Shown: positions 55,255-63,382 of the stretch, in pieces | Numbering within the stretch: the first letter of the stretch is position 1 | Layout of the letters: every line of letters begins with the position of its first letter | NCBI GenBank assembly: GCA_009927165.1 | Contig: RFNO01000117.1 | Location: 62,001 to 126,000, forward strand | Direction of reading: 5' to 3' | Length of the DNA: 64,000 bases | Source: Pseudomonadota bacterium | Lineage (GTDB): Bacteria > Bdellovibrionota > FAC87 > UBA2466 | Position numbers and translations under genes: made by a program | Notes under the pieces: generated by a model | The model's database searches: none | Seen by the model: only the letters and a program-made list of their open reading frames with translations | Told to the model about the DNA's origin: nothing

Positions 55255-55749
55255 ATGTCCCAAGATGTTGTAAATTTAAGTTATCGACGTGCGAAAGCTC
55301 TGATCGATGACGGTTTGGCGTTGGTGTTTCAGGGGCAATATGAACAAGCACGTGATAACTTTAAAAAATCCCATGGAGAACATGCATCTGCTGATGCCCT
55401 AACTTATTGGGGTTGGATGGAATATCAGCTAGGAAACATTGAAAAGGCTCTTATTCTTTGTAAAAGGGCAATAAAAGTAGATCCCGACTTTGGAAATCCT
55501 TACAACGATATTGGTTCTTATCTAGTGGTTCTCGGTAGAGAAGATGAGGCCCTAGAGTGGTTTCAAAAAGCCATTGAAGCCAAACGTTACGAAGCAAGGC
55601 ATTACCCCCATATCAATTTAGGAAGGCTTTTTTTGAACCGCAATCTTCCGATGCGAGCCTTACAGGAATTCAAGAAAGCCAACGATTTATTCCCGAATGA
55701 TGCCACTATTCAGGATGCTATTCGATCCATCACTGAGACTCTTCATTAG
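55255..55749 (+). CDS. TPR-repeat protein
   Basis: A 164-residue, mainly helical protein with about four tetratricopeptide repeats. The clearest is residues 78-111 (NPYNDIGSYLVVLGREDEALEWFQKAIE). It has no signal peptide and is probably cytoplasmic, acting as a scaffold. It follows eno by 31 bases; its last 20 bases overlap the end of rsmG, which converges. Confidence 0.82.
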   Translation: MSQDVVNLSYRRAKALIDDGLALVFQGQYEQARDNFKKSHGEHASADALTYWGWMEYQLGNIEKALILCKRAIKVDPDFGNPYNDIGSYLVVLGREDEALEWFQKAIEAKRYEARHYPHINLGRLFLNRNLPMRALQEFKKANDLFPNDATIQDAIRSITETLH

Positions 55750-56467
55750 CCGAATGATGATTCATTTTGGCTGCACTTACCTTTTCGAACACTATTAATC
55801 TTCGTTGATGTTCTGTTTGTGGGAGCACATAAGCTTGGTCCAAAATTAACTTGAACTCTGTGCCAAATCGTCTTGCCATCTCGCGAAGTTCATCATCTGC
55901 ATTGGGACCTTTCATGAAAATTAACTGGCCTCCCACTTCAAGGGCTGCTGACGTGCGCATCGCTGTTTTATCCATGGTTTCCACAGCTCGCGTAATGACG
56001 GCTTTTACCGGAACTGTGAAACTACGGCTCACTACTTTGTGTTCAAAAATATTAATGTTGTGAAGGTTCAGTTCTTTGATTACTTCCGAAAGAAAAGTAA
56101 TTCTTTTAGGTCTCGGTTCAGCAAGAATCATGTTTAGCTGAGGAAAAAGAATTTTCAACGGTATTCCTGGAAAGCCGGCGCCTGTTCCTACGTCCACAAT
56201 CGGAGATGGAAGTTTCCAGAACTGACCGAGGATCATGCAGTCAATGTAGTGTTTGATCACCATTGGCTCGAATCCAACGATGCGGGTGAGTTCACGATCA
56301 TCATTACGTTTTCTAAGAAGTTGGTGATACTTCCACAGTTGTTCTAGCTGATGGCCGCTGAGAAAAATGTTGGCCGCTTCCAACATCATATTCATATTTT
56401 CCTTGGATGGAGTAATCCGGGGCTGAGAGTGTCGGGGGAGCTTAAATTTATCTCTACGCTTTTTCAT
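55730..56467 (-). CDS. rsmG: 16S rRNA m7G527 methyltransferase RsmG
   Basis: Methylates G527 of 16S rRNA. The 245-residue protein has the SAM motif VDVGTGAGFPGIPLKI. The motif LAEPRPKRITFL and the TRAV segment (VITRAVETMDK) are also present. A basic N-terminal tail of about 25 residues precedes the core. The usual neighbours mnmG and parA/parB are absent here. The 3' end overlaps the convergent TPR gene. Confidence 0.94.
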   Translation of the reverse strand: MKKRRDKFKLPRHSQPRITPSKENMNMMLEAANIFLSGHQLEQLWKYHQLLRKRNDDRELTRIVGFEPMVIKHYIDCMILGQFWKLPSPIVDVGTGAGFPGIPLKILFPQLNMILAEPRPKRITFLSEVIKELNLHNINIFEHKVVSRSFTVPVKAVITRAVETMDKTAMRTSAALEVGGQLIFMKGPNADDELREMARRFGTEFKLILDQAYVLPQTEHQRRLIVFEKVSAAKMNHHSANEESQ

Positions 56468-56521
56468 GAGCCGTAGGGTATACGGTTAAATAGGATTCAA
56501 CGCAAGGTGAGGCAATGAAGT

Positions 56522-57289
56522 GTGGATCAGGCGAATGGGAAGAGTGAGCTAGTGAGTACCGGTAAACCTAAATATATCGAAGGGTTGCATGCGGAACCTG
56601 AATTAAATATCGTGCCCGATTTGCACGTGCTTTACGAAGACAATCACTTGTTGTTGGTTTTTAAGCCTCACCGATTGTTGATTCAGAAAGATTCAACTGG
56701 TGATTTTACGTTATTCAAACAAGCGTGTTTGTGGTTGAAGCAAAAATATTCCAAACCGGGCAATGTTTATTTAGGGCTGATTCATCGTTTGGATCGTCCT
56801 GCTTCGGGCATTGTCATTTTTGCTAAGACCAGCAAAGCAGCGAGCCGGTTATCCGAACAGTTTCGAGCAAAAACTGTTGAAAAGAAATATATGATTTTAG
56901 TTGAAGGAGTACCTCAACTCACTCAGGGTAAGTGCTTGAATTATCTGTCAGACCCGCTTGATGGGCGTGCTGAGGTTCATGATCTAGAAGTTCCAGGGAC
57001 CAAAAGATCGGAGATGAACTATCAAGTAATCGGCAGCAAAAGCGGGATTTCTTTGGTTGAAGTAGAGCTCCTCACAGGACGAAGGCATCAGATTCGAGCT
57101 CAAATGGCTCATTTGGGTCACCCAATTGTGGGTGACGTGCGATACGGATCGAAAGCAGTGTTTTCTCAGGGGGCGGTTGCCCTGGTTGCGAGTTCAATTG
57201 CATTTGAACACCCCATTTCAAAAGCAGTTATTACTTTTGATTTACCTGATCCGTTGCATTCAGTACGGAGGTATTGGAATGAACTTTGA
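56522..57289 (+). CDS. RluA-family RNA pseudouridine synthase
   Basis: A 255-residue enzyme that isomerises uridines in rRNA or tRNA. The catalytic Asp is in HRLDRPASG, and the TGRRHQIRAQMAHLGHPIVGD motif closes the family core. There is no S4 domain, so this is a short single-domain member; the target base cannot be decided. The start is GTG with GGTGAGG 9 bases upstream. The end overlaps the next gene by 11 bases. Confidence 0.92.
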   Translation: MDQANGKSELVSTGKPKYIEGLHAEPELNIVPDLHVLYEDNHLLLVFKPHRLLIQKDSTGDFTLFKQACLWLKQKYSKPGNVYLGLIHRLDRPASGIVIFAKTSKAASRLSEQFRAKTVEKKYMILVEGVPQLTQGKCLNYLSDPLDGRAEVHDLEVPGTKRSEMNYQVIGSKSGISLVEVELLTGRRHQIRAQMAHLGHPIVGDVRYGSKAVFSQGAVALVASSIAFEHPISKAVITFDLPDPLHSVRRYWNEL

Positions 57290-58259
57290 GGGGAAAAAGT
57301 ATTTAGAAAAGGCACTTCTTGAACGAGAGCCTGTTTTTAAAGAAGCTGTAAAAACCGGCACCAATTGTTTTCGATTGTTCAATGGATTTGTAGAGGGAAT
57401 ACCGGGATTAATTATTGAGCAGTATGATCAAGTCCTGGTTTTTCAACTTCACGAGCCGGATTGTCGGTTAACAGAAGAACAGTTGATTGAACTGGCAGAG
57501 TGGCTCTTTGGGGTTCGCGGAGCAAAGTCGGCATTTAAGAAAATATTTATTCAGGATCGTTCCAACCAAGTAGCTCATAAAGAGTATTATTCTCCTGTTC
57601 CGTTTGCCGGAATTCCATGTTCAGAAACGGTTCCAGTTCAGGAAAACGGCTCTCGTTTTTTAATTCAGCCATTTTCGGGTTATTCAGCTGGCTTATTTTT
57701 AGATCAAAGGAACAATCGCTTGTTTTTATCCAAGGATTGTTACCAGAAACGGGTGTTGAATTTGTTTTCGTATACTTGTGCTTTTAGCGTTATGTGTGCC
57801 CAAGGTAGTGCACGCACTACAAGCGTAGATTTGTCCGCAAAATATTTAGATTGGGGGAAAAAGAATTTTGAACTCAATGGTCTATCTTTAAGCGAGCATT
57901 CATTTATTGTTAGTGATGTGTTTGACTATCTTAGAAAAGTGACGAAACGGTCAGAAAAATTTGATCTAGTTATTGCAGATCCTCCTAGCTTTTCCAGGAG
58001 CAAAAAAGGGGGGGTATTTAGTCTGAAAAGGGATTTTGCGAAGCTTTTGGAGTCAATTGCTCCTATAGTGTCAGTCTCTGGAAATTGGTTTTTTTCTTGT
58101 AATTTATCTGAGTGGACAACCAGTGAACTCAAAAAGAAAGCACAACCGATTTTGGCAAAATATGGCCATTGGGAGTGGAACGAAACCCCGGCCTGCCCAA
58201 AAGACTTCAAGAATGGAAAAAGCCATCTGAGTCAGATGCTCGTGACCAAGTTAAAATAA
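57279..58259 (+). CDS. RlmI/RlmK-like rRNA methyltransferase
   Basis: A 326-residue class I methyltransferase of the RlmI/YccW type, which makes m5C in 23S rRNA. The ATG at 57279 follows GGAGG and is inside the end of the upstream pseudouridine synthase gene, so both are co-translated. The core shows AGLFLDQRNNR, VLNLFSYTCAFSV (SAM loop), VDLSAKYLDWGKKN and the catalytic DPPSFSRSK. The N-terminal PUA-like segment is shorter than in E. coli RlmI (396 residues). Confidence 0.88.
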   Translation: MNFEGKKYLEKALLEREPVFKEAVKTGTNCFRLFNGFVEGIPGLIIEQYDQVLVFQLHEPDCRLTEEQLIELAEWLFGVRGAKSAFKKIFIQDRSNQVAHKEYYSPVPFAGIPCSETVPVQENGSRFLIQPFSGYSAGLFLDQRNNRLFLSKDCYQKRVLNLFSYTCAFSVMCAQGSARTTSVDLSAKYLDWGKKNFELNGLSLSEHSFIVSDVFDYLRKVTKRSEKFDLVIADPPSFSRSKKGGVFSLKRDFAKLLESIAPIVSVSGNWFFSCNLSEWTTSELKKKAQPILAKYGHWEWNETPACPKDFKNGKSHLSQMLVTKLK

Positions 58260-58263
58260 AAAC

Positions 58264-58941
58264 TTAAGCAGTTGTAACGGCGGCACGGCCAGTGGGAGCT
58301 GGTCGTCGATTTGTAGGTCTTACCATGACCCAGGAGTTAATGTGTCCAGGGACATTTCCTTTAACAAAGATAAGCTTTTCAGTTTCTTTAACATCTAAAA
58401 CTTTAAGATTGAGCGTTGTGGTTCTCACATCACCCATGCGGCCAGGCATCCCTTTGTTTTTGATCACTCGGCCGGGGAAAGTATTAGCGCCGTTGGAGCC
58501 CCCGTGTCGGAAGTAATCTGAAACCCCGTGAGTGGCATCGGCACCGTGGAAATTCCAACGTTTCATAACCCCCGCCGTTCCTCGTCCTTTCGAGGTGCCT
58601 ACCACATCCACACGATCCCCTTTTTGAAACATGCCAACATTCATTTCTTGGCCTGCTTTAAAATTGCTGATGTCGTCCGTGGAATTAAGGCGAAATTCTT
58701 GTGTGAGTTGTTTTGCAGCAACGCCTGCTTTTTTGAAGTGACCCGCAGTTGCTTTATTTACATTCTGTGGCTTGCAGCTACCTACGCTGACTTGTAGGGC
58801 TTGATAGCCATCGTTGTCTTGAGTCTTTACTTGAGAAATTCTGCAATCAGTAGTGTCAATAACTGTCACCGGAACTAAAGCTCCGTTATCATCAAAAATT
58901 TGTGTCATGCCAACTTTGCGGCCAAGAATTCCGAGTGCCAT
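58264..58941 (-). CDS. rplC: 50S ribosomal protein L3, isolated gene
   Basis: A 225-residue L3 with the standard start ALGILGRKVGMTQIF. The core FHGADATHGVSDYFRHGGS and PGRVIKNKGMPGRMG contain the usual loop near the peptidyl-transferase centre. The second of two close ATG codons (58941) is chosen because AAGGA stands 7 bases before it. The gene stands alone: no rpsJ upstream and no rplD downstream, unlike the S10 operon. It converges with the methyltransferase gene. Confidence 0.96.
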   Translation of the reverse strand: MALGILGRKVGMTQIFDDNGALVPVTVIDTTDCRISQVKTQDNDGYQALQVSVGSCKPQNVNKATAGHFKKAGVAAKQLTQEFRLNSTDDISNFKAGQEMNVGMFQKGDRVDVVGTSKGRGTAGVMKRWNFHGADATHGVSDYFRHGGSNGANTFPGRVIKNKGMPGRMGDVRTTTLNLKVLDVKETEKLIFVKGNVPGHINSWVMVRPTNRRPAPTGRAAVTTA

Positions 58942-59035
58942 GTTCATTTCCTTTTTCTGCTCTAACTGATTGATATTCTGTAAATAATCAAATCAGGAAA
59001 AAACTACCTACTCTTAATAAAAAGAGAATCTGCTG

Positions 59036-59065
59036 TATATAATGGCATTTACCCCTTTTGTGCAA
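59036..59065 (-). promoter_or_regulatory. Candidate promoter of rplC
   Basis: On the minus strand TTGCAC (59065-59060), 18 bases, then TATATA (59041-59036). It lies about 95 bases before the rplC ATG. The match is moderate. The other half of this 228-base gap should hold the promoter of the peptidase gene at 59170. Confidence 0.4.
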
Positions 59066-59169
59066 CCCTTTTTGTCACCTCGATTCACGCACTCTATGAA
59101 AAACAGGATGAAATATATTGCGCCGCAGCATAAAAATTTGGTAAAAGGGGGCTCGGGTTAAGGGGGATT

Positions 59170-61440
59170 ATGACGTTATTTCGTAAGTTAGCCGCACGGG
59201 CTTTTCTTGGACCATCACCCATTCTTTTTACCGCCATTTTCGTGGTTTCGTGCGGGCAAAACCCCAGTGAAGTGCGTTTTCAGCCTCTTACCCAAGTGCC
59301 TCAAGAGCTCATCACTGAGAACGTGCAAATTGAAAGCACTCTTAGCCAAGATTTAGCATTTTTGAGAAAAGATAATGGCCGAAGAGGACTGATTAAGCGA
59401 TTTTTATTAGCCAAGCCGCAGTTCAAACAACTCAAAAGTGGAGCGCTCCTCCCGGAAGTTGCAGAAAGTAAGATTCTTTCGCAACAAGGGCGTCCACGGG
59501 TTTTACTCTTGAGTCAGACTTTTCAAATCCCGGTAAAGTCCCAGGCAAAACTGGTCTTAGCCAATCCAGAAGTGGAGATCAGTGAATCAAATGTTCCCCT
59601 CGCCAAATCCGAAAAGTTGTTAGTCTGGGGCAAAAAAACTGTCGAACTGACTCATGAAGAACTTGAAAATTACTATCCCGGAAAATTTTTTGAGGCTCAT
59701 CAAGTCGGTCGGCAGCTAAAAGTGACTCTGTATCCAATCCAAGTAGAACGAAAATCGGGAAAAATTATTTTATTAACGGGAGGACATTGGAAGCTAGAAG
59801 TGGCAGAAGAGAAGTCCGGAATAGACCAGCCTGGCGTAGCTCCTGCCGTGATTATTACTTCCGAAAAACTGTTAGAAAAGGCCAAGGAACTCCAGAAATT
59901 TCACCGAGAGGCCCTGAACGTACTTAGTGACATTGTAACCGTTGAGGCTATTTCTGAAAAAGAGGCGCCTGTCGATTTAGAACAGCTACCCAAAGGGTAT
60001 AAAAACTCAGAGGGTTTCCGAAAAAAAGTGAAAGCGTACGACCCTGAAAAAGGTACGGGATACAATTTTGAATTAGCGCGAAAGATTATTCAGTTTTTAA
60101 GAAGCCGCTCTGAGCAATCATCCCAGCTTAAGTACGTCGTTCTACTGGGCAATTCAGAAATTGTTCCTCCGAGCTATTACTTTTCTTTGAAGAGCGATGA
60201 TGAAAATGCTTCAGGAGTTACCGATCAATGCTATAGCGCAGGAAAATTATGTCTCGAGCCCAAACTCGCAGTGGGTCGCTTACCTTTCCGAGAGCCAAGT
60301 GAAGTTGACCGGTATTTGGATAAAGCGAAACGATGGTTTAAGTTGAGAGGCACTGAAAACGCTGAACTGTCACTTTATGGGGGGAAAGCTTTTAAATCGT
60401 CACCGGTTTACATCGGTGAATTAGGAACTCTACAGACTCTAGAAACGAAACACGCCGATTGGAATAGAGTTAGCAAACATTTCCAGACAGACGGTCAATT
60501 TAGTCGGAAACAAGTGTTGGAACTGGTTTCTGGACAAGATAATAGTTCGTTAGTTTATTTCTTGGATCACGGCACTGGAAATCGATGGTTTTCTGGTGAT
60601 GAATACGTAAGTTCACGGGAAATTCTGGATTTGAGCCCAAATGAAAAATCTGCACCTCCTCTGATGGTGTCCGTCGCTTGTGTGAACGCTGCTTTCGATG
60701 AAGATTTGCTTATGGATGATACTTTGACTCATCAGAGTAGCTCGGGCGATGTGTCCATTGGGACAGCATTAGTAAAGTCGTCTCAAGGTGCAATTGCCTA
60801 TTTGGGAGGAGCCAGAGATGGCTTGGGTAGTCCCGAGTATGAAGTAGATGAGCAAGGAAATGTTCAAGTGCTTGGAACATCCTATGGACTTCAAATGTTG
60901 GATGGTTTTGTTGAGCAAAGTCGAACTCATCGAGGAGAAAGAATAGGAGATGGTCTCCTGGGCGCTTTACGAGCTTACGCTTTCGAAAATGGCAATGACA
61001 TGAAGTCTGATGCAAATCAGTGGACGTACTTCATAACGGAACTTTTGGGCGATCCTCTACTGCCACTGCCGGAAGTAAGGGAGCGGGCTCAAGCTCATCC
61101 CTCTGCCGAATTAGCATTCAAGGAGTTTGATAACTCAACGGGTTTTCCCAGGTTAGTTTTGAGTCCCGTTGCACGGGAAAACATGAGTTTGCCGGTGTTG
61201 TCTTCGGAATCGGCAGTTACCGCAAAAGTGTTTGCCTTGCAGCTTGATGAAAATGGTTTTAATGGTGAAAAACTAATAAAAACGGTCGATTTGTCCACCG
61301 GAGAAAATTCGATTGTACTCGATAGCGAGAAAGATCTGAGCCCGGGTCAACAATATGTTATTCGACTGATTAACCGCGATGGTATTCCTAGAGAAAAGCA
61401 CGTTGTCTTTTCGACGCGCGAAAGTCTAGACAAAGAATAG
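59170..61440 (+). CDS. C25 (gingipain-like) cysteine peptidase, lipoprotein
   Basis: A 756-residue secreted protease of the gingipain family. The signal peptide ends FVVSC, so the protein is probably lipidated at Cys28. A propeptide-like N-terminal region of about 200 residues precedes the catalytic domain (about 220-620). The catalytic dyad is visible: His467 in FLDHGTGNRWF and Cys504 in VSVACVNAAF, the typical HG...C arrangement. KYVVLLGNSEIVPPSYY opens the domain. A C-terminal immunoglobulin-like beta region follows. Anchoring as a lipoprotein differs from the type IX-exported gingipains. It is followed, 11 bases on, by the rhodanese gene. Confidence 0.88.
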   Translation: MTLFRKLAARAFLGPSPILFTAIFVVSCGQNPSEVRFQPLTQVPQELITENVQIESTLSQDLAFLRKDNGRRGLIKRFLLAKPQFKQLKSGALLPEVAESKILSQQGRPRVLLLSQTFQIPVKSQAKLVLANPEVEISESNVPLAKSEKLLVWGKKTVELTHEELENYYPGKFFEAHQVGRQLKVTLYPIQVERKSGKIILLTGGHWKLEVAEEKSGIDQPGVAPAVIITSEKLLEKAKELQKFHREALNVLSDIVTVEAISEKEAPVDLEQLPKGYKNSEGFRKKVKAYDPEKGTGYNFELARKIIQFLRSRSEQSSQLKYVVLLGNSEIVPPSYYFSLKSDDENASGVTDQCYSAGKLCLEPKLAVGRLPFREPSEVDRYLDKAKRWFKLRGTENAELSLYGGKAFKSSPVYIGELGTLQTLETKHADWNRVSKHFQTDGQFSRKQVLELVSGQDNSSLVYFLDHGTGNRWFSGDEYVSSREILDLSPNEKSAPPLMVSVACVNAAFDEDLLMDDTLTHQSSSGDVSIGTALVKSSQGAIAYLGGARDGLGSPEYEVDEQGNVQVLGTSYGLQMLDGFVEQSRTHRGERIGDGLLGALRAYAFENGNDMKSDANQWTYFITELLGDPLLPLPEVRERAQAHPSAELAFKEFDNSTGFPRLVLSPVARENMSLPVLSSESAVTAKVFALQLDENGFNGEKLIKTVDLSTGENSIVLDSEKDLSPGQQYVIRLINRDGIPREKHVVFSTRESLDKE

Positions 61441-61451
61441 AGAGGAAAAAC

Positions 61452-61847
61452 GTGAAAGTATTTATCAGAAATATATGTGTTGTCCTTGCCATGATTACTG
61501 GTTTGTCTTTTGCTTGGGGAGAAGCGGAGAAAGTCCCTGAACTCTCATGTCGGCAAGTTTTTGACCAAAAGGGGCAAATTACTGTCGTTGATGTGCGGAC
61601 TCCAGAGGAATGGAACGGCGAATTGGGACATATTGAGGGAGCAGTGCGAATCACTCTAGGAGAATCATTAACTGAATACTTAAAAGCTGGGAATAAAGAC
61701 CAGGCAATAGTGTTCGTTTGTCGGAGTGGCGCACGCTCAGCTAAAGCTACAACACAAAGTATTGAGTTGGGCTATAAGCATACTGCCACGATGGCGGGCG
61801 GCATGATCCGTTGGAACGAAGAAGGATTGCCTGTCGAAAGAAAATAA
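61452..61847 (+). CDS. Exported single-domain rhodanese
   Basis: A 131-residue sulfurtransferase domain with a cleavable-type signal peptide (NICVVLAMITGLSFAWG). The active-site loop is CRSGARS, with the Cys in place, and VVDVRTPEEW is the family start. Periplasmic location is expected. The start is GTG with GAGG upstream, 11 bases after the peptidase gene, so the two are likely one operon. The partner of the persulfide is unknown. Confidence 0.87.
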   Translation: MKVFIRNICVVLAMITGLSFAWGEAEKVPELSCRQVFDQKGQITVVDVRTPEEWNGELGHIEGAVRITLGESLTEYLKAGNKDQAIVFVCRSGARSAKATTQSIELGYKHTATMAGGMIRWNEEGLPVERK

Positions 61848-61860
61848 GCGGGTTTAGCGA

Positions 61861-62268
61861 CTACTCCGCTCCCGGCTTCACAGTTCTGAGGAAACGCTCC
61901 AGAAACTCGTCGTCTGTTTCTTTTGCCGTGTTTTCAAATTCAATTTCTAGTTCGCTTACCATTTGCTTGAATTTATTTTCGTCTTCAAGCGTTTCTTTGA
62001 TTTTCTCTAAATAATCTTTTGGATATTTTTTTGAGATTTTATCCACATAAGCGTTGAGTCTTCTTTCAGCTTTAACCTTCTCATTGAATCGAATGGTTTT
62101 CCAATGGGAGATATAATGGAGGCGGCAATAACCTTGGGCGCTCGCTTCCTTTTTACAGGAAGAGTGAGAGCAGAGTTTTTCTTTGGAATCTGCTTTGGTT
62201 TTGGTCTTTCGAGCAGTAGCAACTCTTTTTGTTGGGGCTACTATCTTTTTTGCGGCACCACTTTTCAT
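61861..62268 (-). CDS. Basic zinc-motif protein of unknown function
   Basis: A 135-residue protein. The first 30 residues are Lys/Ala/Thr-rich and basic. A motif C-x4-C-x9-C-x2-H (CSHSSC...GYCRLHY) follows and is likely to bind zinc, with a Trp-Lys-basic helix after it. The rest is a charged coiled-coil-like helix (VKAERRLNAY, KEKIKETLEDEN-type). The start at 62268 is chosen because GGAGGG is 6 bases upstream; the frame from 62298 lacks that. The mixture of basic tail and zinc knuckle suggests nucleic-acid binding, unproven. Confidence 0.7.
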   Translation of the reverse strand: MKSGAAKKIVAPTKRVATARKTKTKADSKEKLCSHSSCKKEASAQGYCRLHYISHWKTIRFNEKVKAERRLNAYVDKISKKYPKDYLEKIKETLEDENKFKQMVSELEIEFENTAKETDDEFLERFLRTVKPGAE

Positions 62269-62403
62269 AAAAAACCCTCCAGTCTCTTTATCGTCCAACT
62301 GACGGGTCTCCTTAAAAAAACTTAGAGAGAAGGGCTAAGGTTTAGAAGCCAAGCGGGAATTGTGTGAAAACCTTCACAATTGGAGGCTAAAAAGACTCAG
62401 AGG

Positions 62404-63192
62404 CTAGATTGGCTGAAAATCAGCGGAGGGTAAGGATAGGTCTAGGCCCTTGGATTTCAAAGTTCGAAATCGTAGAGATAATGCTTCGAGTGAATAGGTA
62501 AAGGCAAGTTGGAAGAACCCTGTTCTTCGAAAGGGAGACTGGCGCTCTAACCGATGTCGATAAGGAATTTTTGCTTCCACAATAGTGCCAGGGAGTTGTT
62601 GAGCCGTAAGAATAGTCATCATCCAGTGCAAGCTTTGCCAATCGGCGGGAATTTGGTTCAAAACACTCAATGCGGGTTTCCGCAAGCAAAGACGAAATGG
62701 AATTCCTGGGTCTTCAAGTTTCACTTTAAAAAGACGCAGCGACAGAAATCGTAAAAGACCTGTGAAGGCCTTACTGAAGAAGCCATCAAGACGATGAGTC
62801 CGTTTTCCAAGTACTAGCGGATGCCCCTCCCGTAATTCCCAAAGAACCGAAAAATCCGAAGGTTCAAACCGACCATTCGCACTCACAAAAAGGACGTATC
62901 GGCCTCTTGCCATTTCAAGTCCCCGACGACAGGCACGGGAATGTCCCATATTAAGCTGATGAACAACCCGAATTTCCTTATGATCTTTGCGAAGCTTGTC
63001 CAAAATACGTCCGGTTCCGTCTAATGAACCGTCATTGATAGCTAGAACTTCATAAGAGATGCCTTTTTGAGAAAGTTCTTCTCGCCAAGATTCCACGATA
63101 CTTTCAATATGGGGATTCTCATTGTAGCAAGGAAGAACGACTGATAAATCGACCGCATCAAGTTGAGGAGATACCGGTGTCATCAAATCCAT
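62404..63192 (-). CDS. Glycosyltransferase family 2 with altered DXD motif
   Basis: A 262-residue GT-A glycosyltransferase similar to dolichol-phosphate mannosyltransferase-like enzymes: DLSVVLPCYNEN at residues 15-26, INDGSLDGTG and NMGHSRACRRGLEMARG. The position where the metal-binding D-x-D-G-Q is expected reads FVSANGRFEP, so both Asp are lost (Ser and Asn). The enzyme may be inactive or metal-independent, or the residues may have shifted. It has no membrane segments and no neighbouring partner; the next gene is separate. Confidence 0.8.
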   Translation of the reverse strand: MDLMTPVSPQLDAVDLSVVLPCYNENPHIESIVESWREELSQKGISYEVLAINDGSLDGTGRILDKLRKDHKEIRVVHQLNMGHSRACRRGLEMARGRYVLFVSANGRFEPSDFSVLWELREGHPLVLGKRTHRLDGFFSKAFTGLLRFLSLRLFKVKLEDPGIPFRLCLRKPALSVLNQIPADWQSLHWMMTILTAQQLPGTIVEAKIPYRHRLERQSPFRRTGFFQLAFTYSLEALSLRFRTLKSKGLDLSLPSADFQPI

Positions 63193-63382
63193 CTGCTTTA
63201 AAGGTTAAAAGTGATGTTCGAGCGCGAAAAAAAGTTACTTCATTATAGCCAATTTTTTTTGGAAAGTAGAAGTCAAATTACAGATCGAGACGCGGTGCGT
63301 TTAGTGGGCTACAATTTGAAAATTAAGGGAAAGTTGACGGGATATCGGCGTCTCTTTACCATCAGGCCACTCGGGAAGCGCA

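Noticed and set aside
62358-62381. AATTGTG/CACAATT hairpin after the GT2 gene as a terminator
   Set aside because: Only seven base pairs, low G+C and no T-tract on the minus strand; too weak to list.
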